A stretch of DNA of 64,000 bases from JAAYAN01 sp964437215 (lineage in GTDB: Bacteria > Bacteroidota > Ignavibacteria > Ignavibacteriales > Melioribacteraceae), in assembly GCA_964437215.1 (NCBI GenBank), contig CAYTFZ010000005.1, forward strand, positions 1 to 64,000, given 5' to 3'. The notes below the pieces were generated by a model. It saw only the letters and a program-made list of their open reading frames with translations, was not told the origin of the DNA and did not search any database. Position numbers and translations under genes: made by a program. This document shows, piece by piece, positions 44,808 through 53,408 of the stretch (positions are counted from its first letter, which is position 1; every line of letters starts with the position of its first letter).

Positions 44808-45710
44808 TTAGTACATTCTTGCCCTTTTTTTGAAAAATGCAAGCAAAGCTTTATCAAAAGAATCGCTTGTAAGAATTAGATTATAATCGAAATTCTTTTT
44901 TCTGCATTCGGTTTTAATCTTTTCAATAAATTCTTTAACGGCAGAACGGTAAGCCTGCTGAATCTGATACGGTTGCGCAGATAATTCCTCGGAAGTTTCC
45001 ATATCAACAAATACAGCATCTTTTCCGAAAGAGAAAGATAATTCAACCGGATCGAGGACTTGGAACAAAATTACTTCGTTTTGCTGCGATCTTAAATAAT
45101 TTAATGCTGCTATTATTGATGAAGGTTCATCGAAAAAGTCGGAAATAATTATTGTTAAACCTCTTTTTTTTATTTTTTCTGCAACAAGAGTAAGGCATTT
45201 CCCAGTCTCTGTTTTTTTGGAAGGAGCTGTTTTTTCGAGAGTGAGCAGAATATTCCGTAAATGAATCCGGTTTGATTTAGGACTTAGGTAATTTTCGATT
45301 ATATCCGAAAATTGAATCAATCCTGCAGCATCATGCTGATTTGTTAAAATATAAGCCAGACTTGCAGCCAGCAAAACTGAATATTCCCACTTTGTAACCG
45401 GAGCATCGTTTTTATAATCCATCGATTTACTGGAATCTAAAATTATATTGCAGATTAAATTTGTTTCTTCTTCAAACTGCCTTACAAAATATTTTTCGCT
45501 TTTTGCATAAACTTTCCAATCGATGTTTTTTATTGAATCGCCTTGCTGATACGGCCTGTGTTCGCTAAATTCGGCACTGAATCCGTGATAAGGACTTTTA
45601 TGCATTCCTACCATAAATCCTTCAACAATCGATCTCGCTTTTATTTCAAGATTTTTCAATCCCGAAATTACAGCAGGATCCAGCTTATTTAAGTATTCTT
45701 TATTGCTCAA
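44808..45710 (-). CDS. DUF58 protein with vWA-like fold
   Basis: 300 residues of the DUF58 family (PF01882). FSEHRPYQQGDSIKNIDWKVYA (about 45-66, key part RPYQQGD-IDWK) is diagnostic, followed by LDSSKSMDY, a MIDAS-like metal motif of von Willebrand A domains. These proteins are usually coupled to a MoxR ATPase; none is in the window, though upstream is a TPR lipoprotein that overlaps by 11 bases. A chaperone-type role in maturing enzymes or envelope complexes is the usual guess. Confidence 0.85.
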   Translation of the reverse strand: MSNKEYLNKLDPAVISGLKNLEIKARSIVEGFMVGMHKSPYHGFSAEFSEHRPYQQGDSIKNIDWKVYAKSEKYFVRQFEEETNLICNIILDSSKSMDYKNDAPVTKWEYSVLLAASLAYILTNQHDAAGLIQFSDIIENYLSPKSNRIHLRNILLTLEKTAPSKKTETGKCLTLVAEKIKKRGLTIIISDFFDEPSSIIAALNYLRSQQNEVILFQVLDPVELSFSFGKDAVFVDMETSEELSAQPYQIQQAYRSAVKEFIEKIKTECRKKNFDYNLILTSDSFDKALLAFFKKRARMY

Positions 45711-46212
45711 AATTTTGTCCGCTTTGCGCCCGGCTTAAAACTTCTTCGGGATTCATCCCAAGAATTCCAAGTTCCGTTTCTGCATCTTTTGCAAGAGAAT
45801 GCATCGGATATTTATGAAGAAACAATTTATAGTTTTCTTCGGCTTTAACGGTTTCATTTAGCTGGTTAGCTTGAATAAATGCAGTCATAAAAAGAGCTTT
45901 TGGCGCTTCTTTGCTTGCAGGGTATTTTTTATAAATCTTTTGATAATACTCAATCCCTTTTTTTAATGATTCCTGCTCACTAATATTTTTATCAGCCTTA
46001 TTTAAATAAATGCTGCCTAATTCAAATAAAGTTTCTTCTACAAATTCGCTTTTGGGATAATCATCTAAAATTTGGGAAAAACCTTCAACTGCTTCTTCTA
46101 TTTTATTTTCCGATAAATTTTTCCTTGCGGATTCAAACAATTCTTTATCGCTTTCGGCAGAGCAGGAAAGTAAAATTAAAAAACAAATCATACAAATGTT
46201 AATTTTAAACAT
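45700..46212 (-). CDS. TPR-repeat outer-membrane lipoprotein (BamD/YfiO-like)
   Basis: 170 residues. The N-terminal MFKINICMICFLILLSCSAES is a lipoprotein signal with lipobox LLSC (Cys 17). The mature part has about three TPR-type helical pairs (EAVEGFSQILDDYPKSEFVEETLFELG, KGIEYYQKIYKKYPASKEAPKALF, and AEENYKLFLHKYPMHSLAKDAETELG, quoted as regions ~40-150), typical of BamD-like scaffolds. At 170 residues it is shorter than BamD (about 245), so it is more likely a paralogue than the BAM subunit. Overlaps the DUF58 gene, hinting at a joint envelope function. Confidence 0.75.
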   Translation of the reverse strand: MFKINICMICFLILLSCSAESDKELFESARKNLSENKIEEAVEGFSQILDDYPKSEFVEETLFELGSIYLNKADKNISEQESLKKGIEYYQKIYKKYPASKEAPKALFMTAFIQANQLNETVKAEENYKLFLHKYPMHSLAKDAETELGILGMNPEEVLSRAQSGQNFEQ

Positions 46213-46353
46213 ACACTATCCACTTTATTGAAAAATGTATGTAAATATAACCTTAATCCGTAATTCTTTAAATGGTAAAATCACTTTCTGTTTTCTGAAA
46301 GTATAAAGTTTATGATATTTGTACTTTGGTATGTGTTTAAAGTTAAGTTTTTC

Positions 46354-47115
46354 TCAGCAGTATTTTAAAGGAGTAAAATCAACAGCAAGCAAATCGGATT
46401 TACGGTTTATCTCCTTTTCAATATAATTTTTGTGCTTTCTAAATAATTTTTCTGAAATTATTATTGAAGAATTCGGATAATTTTCTTTTGCCTTTTTTAT
46501 AAGAGCTGACAATTCCGATTTGCTCTTATCAAAAGAATCAAAAAAGAAATATTTAACAGATTTTCCGGATATATCTTTAATTTTTGCAAAATAGTTTTCC
46601 GAAAGATCTTTATCAATCATAATTCCAGCATCCAAACCGGTTTTAGTTAATTTTATGAAAAACATCCGGTAAACTTCATCATTAAAACAAGCATCTTGTT
46701 TTATATGCAGGAAGTATTCCGAAGCACCGGCAATTTTCCACGAGCGAAGTTCTTCCAGACTTCTTATACCGCAACTCAATAAAATTTTAACATCAGCGGT
46801 ATCTTTTACAGAAAAAATAATATGCGAAATAAGATCAGAGTCGAAATATTCATCATCTCCCGAATGAATAATTATAGATTTAATTCCTCTGTTTGTAATA
46901 TTCCGTGCGATGTTTTCAATTTCGTCGGAATCTATTCTGTATTTTTTTTTAGAATTATTCATCAGAAACTTAGAATTTGCATAACCCGATATTTTTATTA
47001 TTCCGGCAGTTTCAAAATCCCAATCCTCAATTGCTTTTCCAAAAGCAGTTTTATTTTCCTGGTTCAATATCTTACGTTCAGATTTTACAGTATATGTTTT
47101 AATATTTTCAGTCAT
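46354..47115 (-). CDS. HydE/BioB-like radical-SAM barrel lacking the cluster cysteines
   Basis: 253 residues. From about residue 35 on it lines up with the HydE maturase barrel from memory: AGIIKISGY where HydE has IIEFSN, then KYRIDSDEIENIAR, GIKSIIIHSGDDEYFDSDLI, VKILLSCGIRSLEELRSWKIAGASEYFLH. The loop that should hold C-x3-C-x2-C reads YANSKFLMNNSKK: all three Cys are replaced (A, F, N). The C-terminal third of the barrel is cut short. It should not bind the [4Fe-4S] cluster or cleave SAM. No hydrogenase genes are in the window. The frame is clean and long, so it is probably expressed, perhaps as a scaffold or with a new function. Confidence 0.65.
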   Translation of the reverse strand: MTENIKTYTVKSERKILNQENKTAFGKAIEDWDFETAGIIKISGYANSKFLMNNSKKKYRIDSDEIENIARNITNRGIKSIIIHSGDDEYFDSDLISHIIFSVKDTADVKILLSCGIRSLEELRSWKIAGASEYFLHIKQDACFNDEVYRMFFIKLTKTGLDAGIMIDKDLSENYFAKIKDISGKSVKYFFFDSFDKSKSELSALIKKAKENYPNSSIIISEKLFRKHKNYIEKEINRKSDLLAVDFTPLKYC

Positions 47116-47254
47116 TTAAGAAATTCTTTATTTTTTACTGAAAATGTTTTATTTTCAATAAATATACCAACTTAAAAAACGGCAGAATACAAATTATTAT
47201 AAGTTTATTTTCTTAAAAAAGAGAATTTTGGAAAGATGTTTAAGATTTTAAGGA

Positions 47255-48196
47255 CTAATTTACTGCGCTTTCTTTTATTTCTATCAGTCCTTTTGCCGAA
47301 TAAATTTTAACCGTCAAGCCGAAAGGAATGGTTAAATTATCTTTAATATGCCCATGTTTTAGATTATAAACAACGGGTTTTTTTAATTCGCGGAAATAGC
47401 TTCCGAATACTTCGTGAAGCGAAAGAGTGGGTTTATTTGGGTCGTCTTCAATACAATCTTTAAAATTTCCTAAAAGAATGCCTTTAACCTGATTAAATAC
47501 TCCCGCAAGTTTTAACTGGTTAAGCATCCTGTCAATTTTGTACGGAGGTTCGTTTAAGTCTTCAAGCAACAGCACAGAATCATTCAAATCAGGAAAATAT
47601 TTGCTTCCAATAAGAGATACAATTACGGAAAGATTTCCACCTGCCAGTTTCCCTTCGCTCCGTCCCTGCGAAAGGAATATAAAGTCCTCGCTTTTAGGAT
47701 TGTCAATTTTTCCTATCGGTTTATCCGTTGTAATAATATTCCAAAAATGCTCTTCTGTAAACGGACTAACCGAATCATAAAAATCCACTGCCGGCATTGG
47801 TCCGGCAAATGTTACTAATCCTGTTTGCGAATAAAACGCTAAGTGCAAAGCGGTAATATCACTGTAACCCACAAATATTTTCGGATTCTGCCTTATGATT
47901 TTATAATTGATGCCGGAAATTATTTTCCCCGAACCATACCCGCCCCTTGCGCAAAAAACCGCTTTAACTTCGTTATCTTCAAACATGCTGTGAAGATCAT
48001 AAAGCCGTTCTTCCTCGCTGCCGGCAAGATATCCTTTTTGTTTTTCTATATTTTTTCCGAGTTTTACCTTGTACCCAAGCTTTTCGAAATATTCTACGCT
48101 TTTATTAATCCGGTTAAAATCAGAAACCGGCGAGGCGGGATTTATTATCCCTATTAAATCGCCTTTATTAAGTTTTTTTGGTTTTATCCGGTTCAT
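47255..48196 (-). CDS. LD-carboxypeptidase (peptidase family S66)
   Basis: 313 residues of the S66 family (LdcA/MccF). KGDLIGIINPASPVSD near the start, AVFCARGGYGSGKII, the Ser nucleophile in FVGYSDITALHLAF (about residue 115), LLLEDLNEPPYKIDRML with a catalytic Glu and LKHGHIKDNLTIPFG with His are present. LdcA removes the terminal D-Ala from muropeptide tetrapeptides during cell-wall recycling; MccF cleaves microcin C-type conjugates. No signal peptide, so cytoplasmic. The gap 47116-47254 shows nothing recognisable. Confidence 0.9.
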   Translation of the reverse strand: MNRIKPKKLNKGDLIGIINPASPVSDFNRINKSVEYFEKLGYKVKLGKNIEKQKGYLAGSEEERLYDLHSMFEDNEVKAVFCARGGYGSGKIISGINYKIIRQNPKIFVGYSDITALHLAFYSQTGLVTFAGPMPAVDFYDSVSPFTEEHFWNIITTDKPIGKIDNPKSEDFIFLSQGRSEGKLAGGNLSVIVSLIGSKYFPDLNDSVLLLEDLNEPPYKIDRMLNQLKLAGVFNQVKGILLGNFKDCIEDDPNKPTLSLHEVFGSYFRELKKPVVYNLKHGHIKDNLTIPFGLTVKIYSAKGLIEIKESAVN

Positions 48197-48201
48197 TTAT
48201 T

Positions 48202-48753
48202 TTAATAAATATTCAAGAATATTTTTGCATTTGCAGATAGGAAAGAAGATTTTCGAACTGCACGGTAATTTATCGATAAATCGAAACTGAAGTCGCTGCT
48301 CAGACGTGTTAAAATCCCTACTCCGCACTGAACTGCAAAATTGTTTTTCTCGGAAAATTGATTATTTATTAAAGATGCTGTGCTGTCTGATTCACTTTTT
48401 AATTTTACTTTATTGTTTTGTAAACCGAAATTTAATGAAACATACGGTATAATATTATCAGTGTCAGCAAAATATCTTATCCCCGGTAAAATAGAAATTT
48501 CTTCGATACTGCTTTTTTCGGGACTGTTTTTTAAAACGAATTTGCCATATCCTATTGCAAGTTCTATCCCAACCTGACGAGCTACAGCAACTAATATAGT
48601 TCCGTCAGCTTCAAATCCGTTTTTTGCATAATCGTTAAACCCGGCAGCCGGAACAGCAAATTTACCTCCAAATCCCAAAGCAACGCTTTCGCTTTGAGAA
48701 TATGAGAAAACAGAACAAAGAACCAAGAAGAATCCGGCGTAAAATTTATTCAT
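48202..48753 (-). CDS. Small outer-membrane beta-barrel protein
   Basis: 183 residues with signal peptide MNKFYAGFFLVLCSVFSYSQ and a mature part of alternating strands that ends in NAKIFLNIY (aromatic C-terminus). Looks like the OmpX/PorT-type eight-stranded 'outer membrane beta-barrel domain' seen widely in Bacteroidota (PF13505/PF13568-like). Function unknown. It lies 5 bases upstream of the LD-carboxypeptidase gene on the same strand, so both may be expressed together. Confidence 0.75.
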   Translation of the reverse strand: MNKFYAGFFLVLCSVFSYSQSESVALGFGGKFAVPAAGFNDYAKNGFEADGTILVAVARQVGIELAIGYGKFVLKNSPEKSSIEEISILPGIRYFADTDNIIPYVSLNFGLQNNKVKLKSESDSTASLINNQFSEKNNFAVQCGVGILTRLSSDFSFDLSINYRAVRKSSFLSANAKIFLNIY

Positions 48754-48789
48754 AAAAACTCCTTACGGTATAAGCATCTTCGAAAATCA

Positions 48790-49596
48790 TCATTCAATTA
48801 TAAACTCTTTTCTTCCCCACTCAATAAATTTACTTTTAATAAAATCAAGTATCCTATTGTGCTCTTCACTACCGTTACCGGTAACCTTAAAAGGTTCTCC
48901 AAAGGCTATGTGCACATCTTTTGAAGGATCAATTTTCCCGAAATCCTTGATAGCTTTAATTGAAGAATTGCCCCAAGCATCACTCATAATAGCTATTGGA
49001 ATAATCGGCACATTGTTCTTTTTAGCAATTTTTTCACCCAAAGTATTAAAAGATTTACAATCCAAATATTCACTTCTTGTTTTTTGAGGAAATACAACTA
49101 TCGACCTCCCGTCCTTTAATCTTTCAGCGCCTGCTTCAATTACACGCATCAAATCTTCACGAGGGTTACTTCTTCCTACAAGAATTGGATGGCGTGCAGC
49201 CGAAACCGGACCAAACAAAGGATAGTTAACAAGTTCTTCTTTTTGAATAAATACAACTTTTTTTACAGGGTTAATAATTGCTGGAAGAACCATAGTTTCG
49301 AGCGTACTCATATGATTACCAATTAACACAGCCGGACCCTCAAAACTTGTTATATTTTTCATACCTTCAATATAATGCTTAATACCAACACTTTCCAACG
49401 CATTTAAAATCCAATATGATGATAATGCCCAATTTTTACCGTTATATTCATTCCTCGCCACAAAACGGTTACTTTTATAAACAATTCTTATCAACTTAGA
49501 ATAATAGCTAATAGACGGGCAAATTGATTTATTCAAAACTTGGTCAGAACTTTTATAAAAATCATTTTCTGCTAATATTGGTAATGTATTATTCAT
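48790..49596 (-). CDS. 1-acyl-glycerol-3-phosphate acyltransferase family (PlsC-like)
   Basis: 268 residues. The acyltransferase block is IGNHMSTLETMVLP (about 91-104): motif I is H-x4-E (HMSTLE), not the usual H-x4-D. Motif III FPQKTRSEYLD and motif IV NVPIIPIAIMSD follow. The family acylates lysophosphatidate or similar lipids at the inner membrane. The Glu variant is seen in some PlsC-like subgroups and may point to another acceptor. Stands alone on the minus strand with the tRNA operon upstream. Confidence 0.8.
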   Translation of the reverse strand: MNNTLPILAENDFYKSSDQVLNKSICPSISYYSKLIRIVYKSNRFVARNEYNGKNWALSSYWILNALESVGIKHYIEGMKNITSFEGPAVLIGNHMSTLETMVLPAIINPVKKVVFIQKEELVNYPLFGPVSAARHPILVGRSNPREDLMRVIEAGAERLKDGRSIVVFPQKTRSEYLDCKSFNTLGEKIAKKNNVPIIPIAIMSDAWGNSSIKAIKDFGKIDPSKDVHIAFGEPFKVTGNGSEEHNRILDFIKSKFIEWGRKEFIIE

Positions 49597-49649
49597 AGAA
49601 ACTCAATTTTATAAAATCAAAAATAAAAATATCGGTAATTTAAAACAAA

Positions 49650-49674
49650 AAAACCCCGAATATTTCGGGGTTTT
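49650..49674 (-). terminator. Terminator of the tRNA operon
   Basis: An 11-pair stem (49650-49660 with 49664-49674, loop TAT), core CCCCGAA, followed on the minus strand by a T-rich run, immediately after tRNA-Glu. Confidence 0.88.
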
Positions 49675-49675
49675 G

Positions 49676-49749
49676 TGACCCGTACGGGACTCGAACCCGT
49701 ACTCTTTGCCGTGAAAGGGCAACGTGTTAACCAGTTACACTAACGGGCC
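49676..49749 (-). tRNA. tRNA-Glu (UUC)
   Basis: Full cloverleaf on the minus strand: acceptor GGCCCGT with ACGGGTC, anticodon loop CUUUCAC giving UUC, TPsiC arm with GTTCGAGTC, discriminator A at 49676; CCA not encoded. 74 nt. It is the substrate both for protein synthesis and for HemA. Confidence 0.95.
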
Positions 49750-49832
49750 AATCTTATTATTTTCAAAGCACCAAATATACTAAACATAAAGACCAAATCA
49801 AATTTAATTTTTGGTGTTACCGAAAACATCCG

Positions 49833-49907
49833 GGTGAGCGATGGGACTTGAACCCACGGCCTTCTGGGCCACAACCAGACGCTCTAACCAACTGAGCTAC
49901 GCCCACC
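49833..49907 (-). tRNA. tRNA-His (GUG)
   Basis: Minus-strand cloverleaf with acceptor GTGGGCG and CGCTCAC, anticodon loop UUGUGGC giving GUG. The extra G-1 (49907) opposite C73 (49833), the identity element of tRNA-His, is encoded in the DNA. 75 nt, no CCA. Confidence 0.95.
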
Positions 49908-49919
49908 ATTTTATTACTG

Positions 49920-49993
49920 TACGCCAGAATGGACTCGAACCATTAACCTACAGCTTAGAAGGCTGTTGCTCTATCCAATTGAGCTACTGGCGC
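49920..49993 (-). tRNA. tRNA-Arg (UCU)
   Basis: Minus-strand cloverleaf, acceptor GCGCCAG with CTGGCGT, anticodon loop CUUCUAA giving UCU (AGA/AGG codons), discriminator A at 49920. 74 nt, no CCA. Confidence 0.95.
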
Positions 49994-50069
49994 AACAATT
50001 TTTGGTTTTCAATATTTTAAGAACATCAGGGATTCAAATATTTTAATGATTGAATCCTCGTAATCTTTG

Positions 50070-50144
50070 TCGGGGCGGCAGGAGTTGAACCTGCGACCTC
50101 CTGCTCCCAAAGCAGGCGCGATAACCGGGCTACGCTACGCCCCG
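50070..50144 (-). tRNA. tRNA-Pro (UGG)
   Basis: Minus-strand cloverleaf, acceptor CGGGGCG with CGCCCCG, anticodon loop UUUGGGA giving UGG, discriminator A at 50070. 75 nt, no CCA. First tRNA of the operon. Confidence 0.95.
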
Positions 50145-50171
50145 AAATAAATATTCAAAAAACAGATTCAA

Positions 50172-50200
50172 AATTTACTTCTTTATTTCCTTTTTGTCAA
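50172..50200 (-). promoter_or_regulatory. Sigma-70 promoter of the tRNA operon
   Basis: A perfect TTGACA (50195-50200) and TAAATT (50172-50177) with 17 bases between; predicted start near 50165, about 20 bases before tRNA-Pro. The best promoter in the window. Confidence 0.72.
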
Positions 50201-50276
50201 TTTAAATTTGAAATTTTTAATAATTAATTTTATTCATATCTTTTGAACATATTTAATAATTATTTTCTGGCATACG

Positions 50277-51497
50277 TTGTTAAGTCCGTTTATTGCATTC
50301 AGATATATTTTTTCGAGGAAAGATTCCAAATTTATCTCACTTATTTCCGTTATATCTTTTTCGGGTATAGCCCTCGGTGTTGCTGTTTTAATTATTGCTT
50401 TAACAATTCTTGATGGATTTGAAAAAGTTATTGAAGATAAAATTGTAAGTTTTAATTCTCATATCCAGATTTCCTCTTTCAGCAAAAAGAATTTGGATCC
50501 TTATCAGGATTTAATGCCGGGAATTGCAAGAATGACCGGACAGGATATTGCCAGTATTTCTCCATTTATTTACAAAGCCGCTCTTATTAAGCATAAAAAA
50601 TATTCCGAAGGAATTATGCTAAAGGGAATTATACCAGAAAATGATAATTCGGACATAAATAAATATATAGTCTCCGGGAAATATAAATTTGGAAACAGCA
50701 ATAAACCTGGGATAATTCTTGGGAAAAAACTTGCAGAAAAATTATTTGTTGAAATCGGTTCCAAAATAACACTTTTCACTTTGCGAAATGATATGGCTCC
50801 CTCGTTTGATAATCCTCCGGCAATTAAACAATTTGTTGTTACCGGAATTTACGAAAGCGGAATGGCTGAATATGATGATCTTAATGCATATTGTGAATTT
50901 GAAGAAGCTCAAAACTTTTTTGAAATAGGCAATCATATTTCCGGTTATAACATCAAACTGAAAAAACTTGATAATATTTTTGATATTGAAGAAAAACTTC
51001 AAAACGGATTGCCTTATCCTTATTATGTGCGGTCAATTTATCAAGTTCACCAAAATATATTTACTTGGATAGACCTCCAGAAAAAGCCGATACCTATTAT
51101 TTTAGGACTTATTGTTGTGGTAGCAGTATTTAATATTGTCGGAACTCTTTTAATGATTGTACTCGAAAGAACAAGTGATATTGGAATTTTACGCGCAATG
51201 GGTTCGACTAAAAAACAAATAATAAGTATTTTTATGATTCAAGGAATATCTTTGTCCTTAATTGGAATTATATTAGGAAATATTATAGCTTTTACACTTT
51301 CTTATCTTCAGCTTGAATTTGATATTATATCGCTTCCTGCTGAAGTATATTTTATTTCCAGCGTACCTATTTCTATAAATGTATTAAATTATTTAATTGT
51401 CTCCGGCTCTGCTTTCGTACTTTCAATATTTATATCAATTATTCCCTGTTCCATTGCTGCCGGATTATCTCCCATTACATCAATTAAATTTGACTGA
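50277..51497 (+). CDS. LolC/LolE-like lipoprotein-export permease (first copy)
   Basis: 406 residues of the FtsX/LolE permease family. One N-terminal membrane helix (about 20-45, ISFSGIALGVAVLIIALTILDGF), a ~220-residue periplasmic domain and three C-terminal helices (about 265-400). With the following permease and ATPase it forms a LolCDE-type complex that releases lipoproteins from the inner membrane. The start is TTG at 50277, giving the conserved SPFIAFRYIFSRK opening; no ATG fits. It ends 1 base before the second permease. Confidence 0.88.
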   Translation: MLSPFIAFRYIFSRKDSKFISLISVISFSGIALGVAVLIIALTILDGFEKVIEDKIVSFNSHIQISSFSKKNLDPYQDLMPGIARMTGQDIASISPFIYKAALIKHKKYSEGIMLKGIIPENDNSDINKYIVSGKYKFGNSNKPGIILGKKLAEKLFVEIGSKITLFTLRNDMAPSFDNPPAIKQFVVTGIYESGMAEYDDLNAYCEFEEAQNFFEIGNHISGYNIKLKKLDNIFDIEEKLQNGLPYPYYVRSIYQVHQNIFTWIDLQKKPIPIILGLIVVVAVFNIVGTLLMIVLERTSDIGILRAMGSTKKQIISIFMIQGISLSLIGIILGNIIAFTLSYLQLEFDIISLPAEVYFISSVPISINVLNYLIVSGSAFVLSIFISIIPCSIAAGLSPITSIKFD

Positions 51498-51498
51498 A

Positions 51499-52728
51499 AT
51501 GACTGAACTTTTTATTGCAAACAGATATCTTCGTTCGAAACATAAAATTAATTTTATAACGATTATATCCATTCTTTCAACAATTGGAATAACAATTGGC
51601 GTGGCTGCTTTAATTGTAGTTCTTTCAGTATTTAACGGCTTCGGAAATATTGTAACCGACATTATGATAAACTTCGATCCTCATATCCGGATAGATTACA
51701 TAGGAAATGTTTCGGAAGAAGAACACAACTATGCCGAAAATATCCTGAAATCTCAAAATAATATAGTTTCTTTTCATCCCTACGTTCAGTCGAAAGCAAT
51801 ACTTATAAACAGGAATTCGTACGAAATATTAAATCTTAAGGGAATTGAAGCTAACACTGATTTTGAAAACTGGGGCGTTCACAAAACTATAAAAACCGGA
51901 TATTTTAAACCAGACTCTAACTCGCTTATCCCTCAGATAATTCTTGGAACACCTATGGCATTACGTTTATCTGTAATGCCCGGCGATACAATAATTATTA
52001 CTTCTTTCCCCGATATAGAGAAATCTCTTTTAAATTATTCGTTGCCGGTAACAAAAAAATACCTTCTTTCCGGAATATTTCAGACAAACAACAAAAATTA
52101 CGATTACAATTACGTTTTTACAGACTTATTATCCGCAAAACAAACTCTTTCTTTCGGAAACAGGATAAGCGGCATCGAAATAAGACTTGAAGATATTGAT
52201 GACTCGCAAAAATTAAAAGACCTTTTAAATGACAAACTCGATCCTGCTAAGTTTTCAATTAAAACCTGGTTCGATTTGCATAAAGACCTTTACACTGTAA
52301 TGCTTATAGAAAGATGGTCGGCTTATATTATTTTATGCCTTATAATTGCCGTTGCTACTTTTAATATATTAGGATCGCTAACTATGTCTGTTATCGAAAA
52401 GAAAAAAGACATCGGAGTATTAAGATCAATGGGAATGCCGAGCAAATCAATTTTACGGATTTTTATGTTCGAAGGAATTTTGGTAGGAACAGTCGGAACT
52501 ATTGCCGGACTTATTATCGGGCTGTTTATCTGCTATCTTCAAATTGAGTATAAATTTTATCCGCTCGATCCTTTAAAATACATTTTGGATGCAATTCCGA
52601 TACAGATCAGGCTTTCGGATATTTTTGCAATAACCGGAATGAGTATGTTTCTTTCGGTCATTGCTTCTCTTTATCCTGCTGCTAGAGCAGTTAAAATTTC
52701 AATTATCGACGCTATAAAATGGGAATAA
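51499..52728 (+). CDS. LolC/LolE-like lipoprotein-export permease (second copy)
   Basis: 409 residues from ATG 51499 (TELFIANRYLRSKHKINFITIISILSTIG opening, residues ~2-30); an upstream in-frame start at 51397 would overlap the first permease by 100 bases. Same layout: N-terminal helix, large periplasmic domain, three C-terminal helices (LGSLTMSVIEKKKDIGVLRSMGM leads to the coupling helix). The two copies differ clearly and would make a heterodimer, as LolC plus LolE do in gammaproteobacteria. Confidence 0.88.
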   Translation: MTELFIANRYLRSKHKINFITIISILSTIGITIGVAALIVVLSVFNGFGNIVTDIMINFDPHIRIDYIGNVSEEEHNYAENILKSQNNIVSFHPYVQSKAILINRNSYEILNLKGIEANTDFENWGVHKTIKTGYFKPDSNSLIPQIILGTPMALRLSVMPGDTIIITSFPDIEKSLLNYSLPVTKKYLLSGIFQTNNKNYDYNYVFTDLLSAKQTLSFGNRISGIEIRLEDIDDSQKLKDLLNDKLDPAKFSIKTWFDLHKDLYTVMLIERWSAYIILCLIIAVATFNILGSLTMSVIEKKKDIGVLRSMGMPSKSILRIFMFEGILVGTVGTIAGLIIGLFICYLQIEYKFYPLDPLKYILDAIPIQIRLSDIFAITGMSMFLSVIASLYPAARAVKISIIDAIKWE

Positions 52729-52730
52729 AA

Positions 52731-53408
52731 ATGATTCTTAAGGCTAAAAATTTAAATAAGACTTTTAACACTGTTTCTAACTCGAGTCTGGAAGTTATAA
52801 AAAATGTTTCACTTGAACTTGAGCAAAATAAAATTACCGTAATTGTAGGAGCATCCGGTGCCGGTAAAAGTACGCTGCTTCATATTCTCAGCGGACTTGA
52901 TAAACCTGACAGCGGTTCAGTTTTAATAAACGGAACTGATATTTCCAGCCTTTCGGATGAAAAATTATCTCTTTTCAGAAACAAACATATCGGTTTTATA
53001 TTTCAATTTCATCATCTTTTACCGGAATTTACAGCTTCCGAAAACATTTCGATTGCCCAGATGATTTCTGGTGAAAAATTCATAAAAGCTCAAATTCGCT
53101 CAGAAGAATTACTTAATACTGTCGGACTTTCCGAACGAGGTACTCACAAACCGGCACAGCTTTCCGGCGGCGAACAGCAAAGAGTGGCTGTTGCGCGGGC
53201 AATTGTAAACAATCCGGAAATTGTTTTTGCCGACGAACCTACGGGAAATCTCGATTCAGCAAATAGCGAAATAATTCATAACCTGTTTATCCGGTTAAAA
53301 GAAGAACGCGGATTAACCTTTTTAATAGCAACCCACAATCCCGAAATGGTAAAACTTGCCGACCGTGTTATTGAAATTAAAGACGGAATAATTCACGAAA
53401 AAAGTTAA
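52731..53408 (+). CDS. lolD: Lipoprotein-release ABC transporter ATPase
   Basis: About 225 residues. Walker [21 protein letters not shown]-loop [12 protein letters not shown], signature [15 protein letters not shown], Walker [14 protein letters not shown] and switch His in IATHNPEM match LolD/MacB-type ATPases. I prefer ATG 52731 (GGGA six bases upstream) over ATG 52719, which overlaps the permease stop; both are possible. It overlaps the convergent pepA gene by 4 bases, with no room for a terminator hairpin. Confidence 0.9.
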   Translation: MILKAKNLNKTFNTVSNSSLEVIKNVSLELEQNKITVIVGASGAGKSTLLHILSGLDKPDSGSVLINGTDISSLSDEKLSLFRNKHIGFIFQFHHLLPEFTASENISIAQMISGEKFIKAQIRSEELLNTVGLSERGTHKPAQLSGGEQQRVAVARAIVNNPEIVFADEPTGNLDSANSEIIHNLFIRLKEERGLTFLIATHNPEMVKLADRVIEIKDGIIHEKS

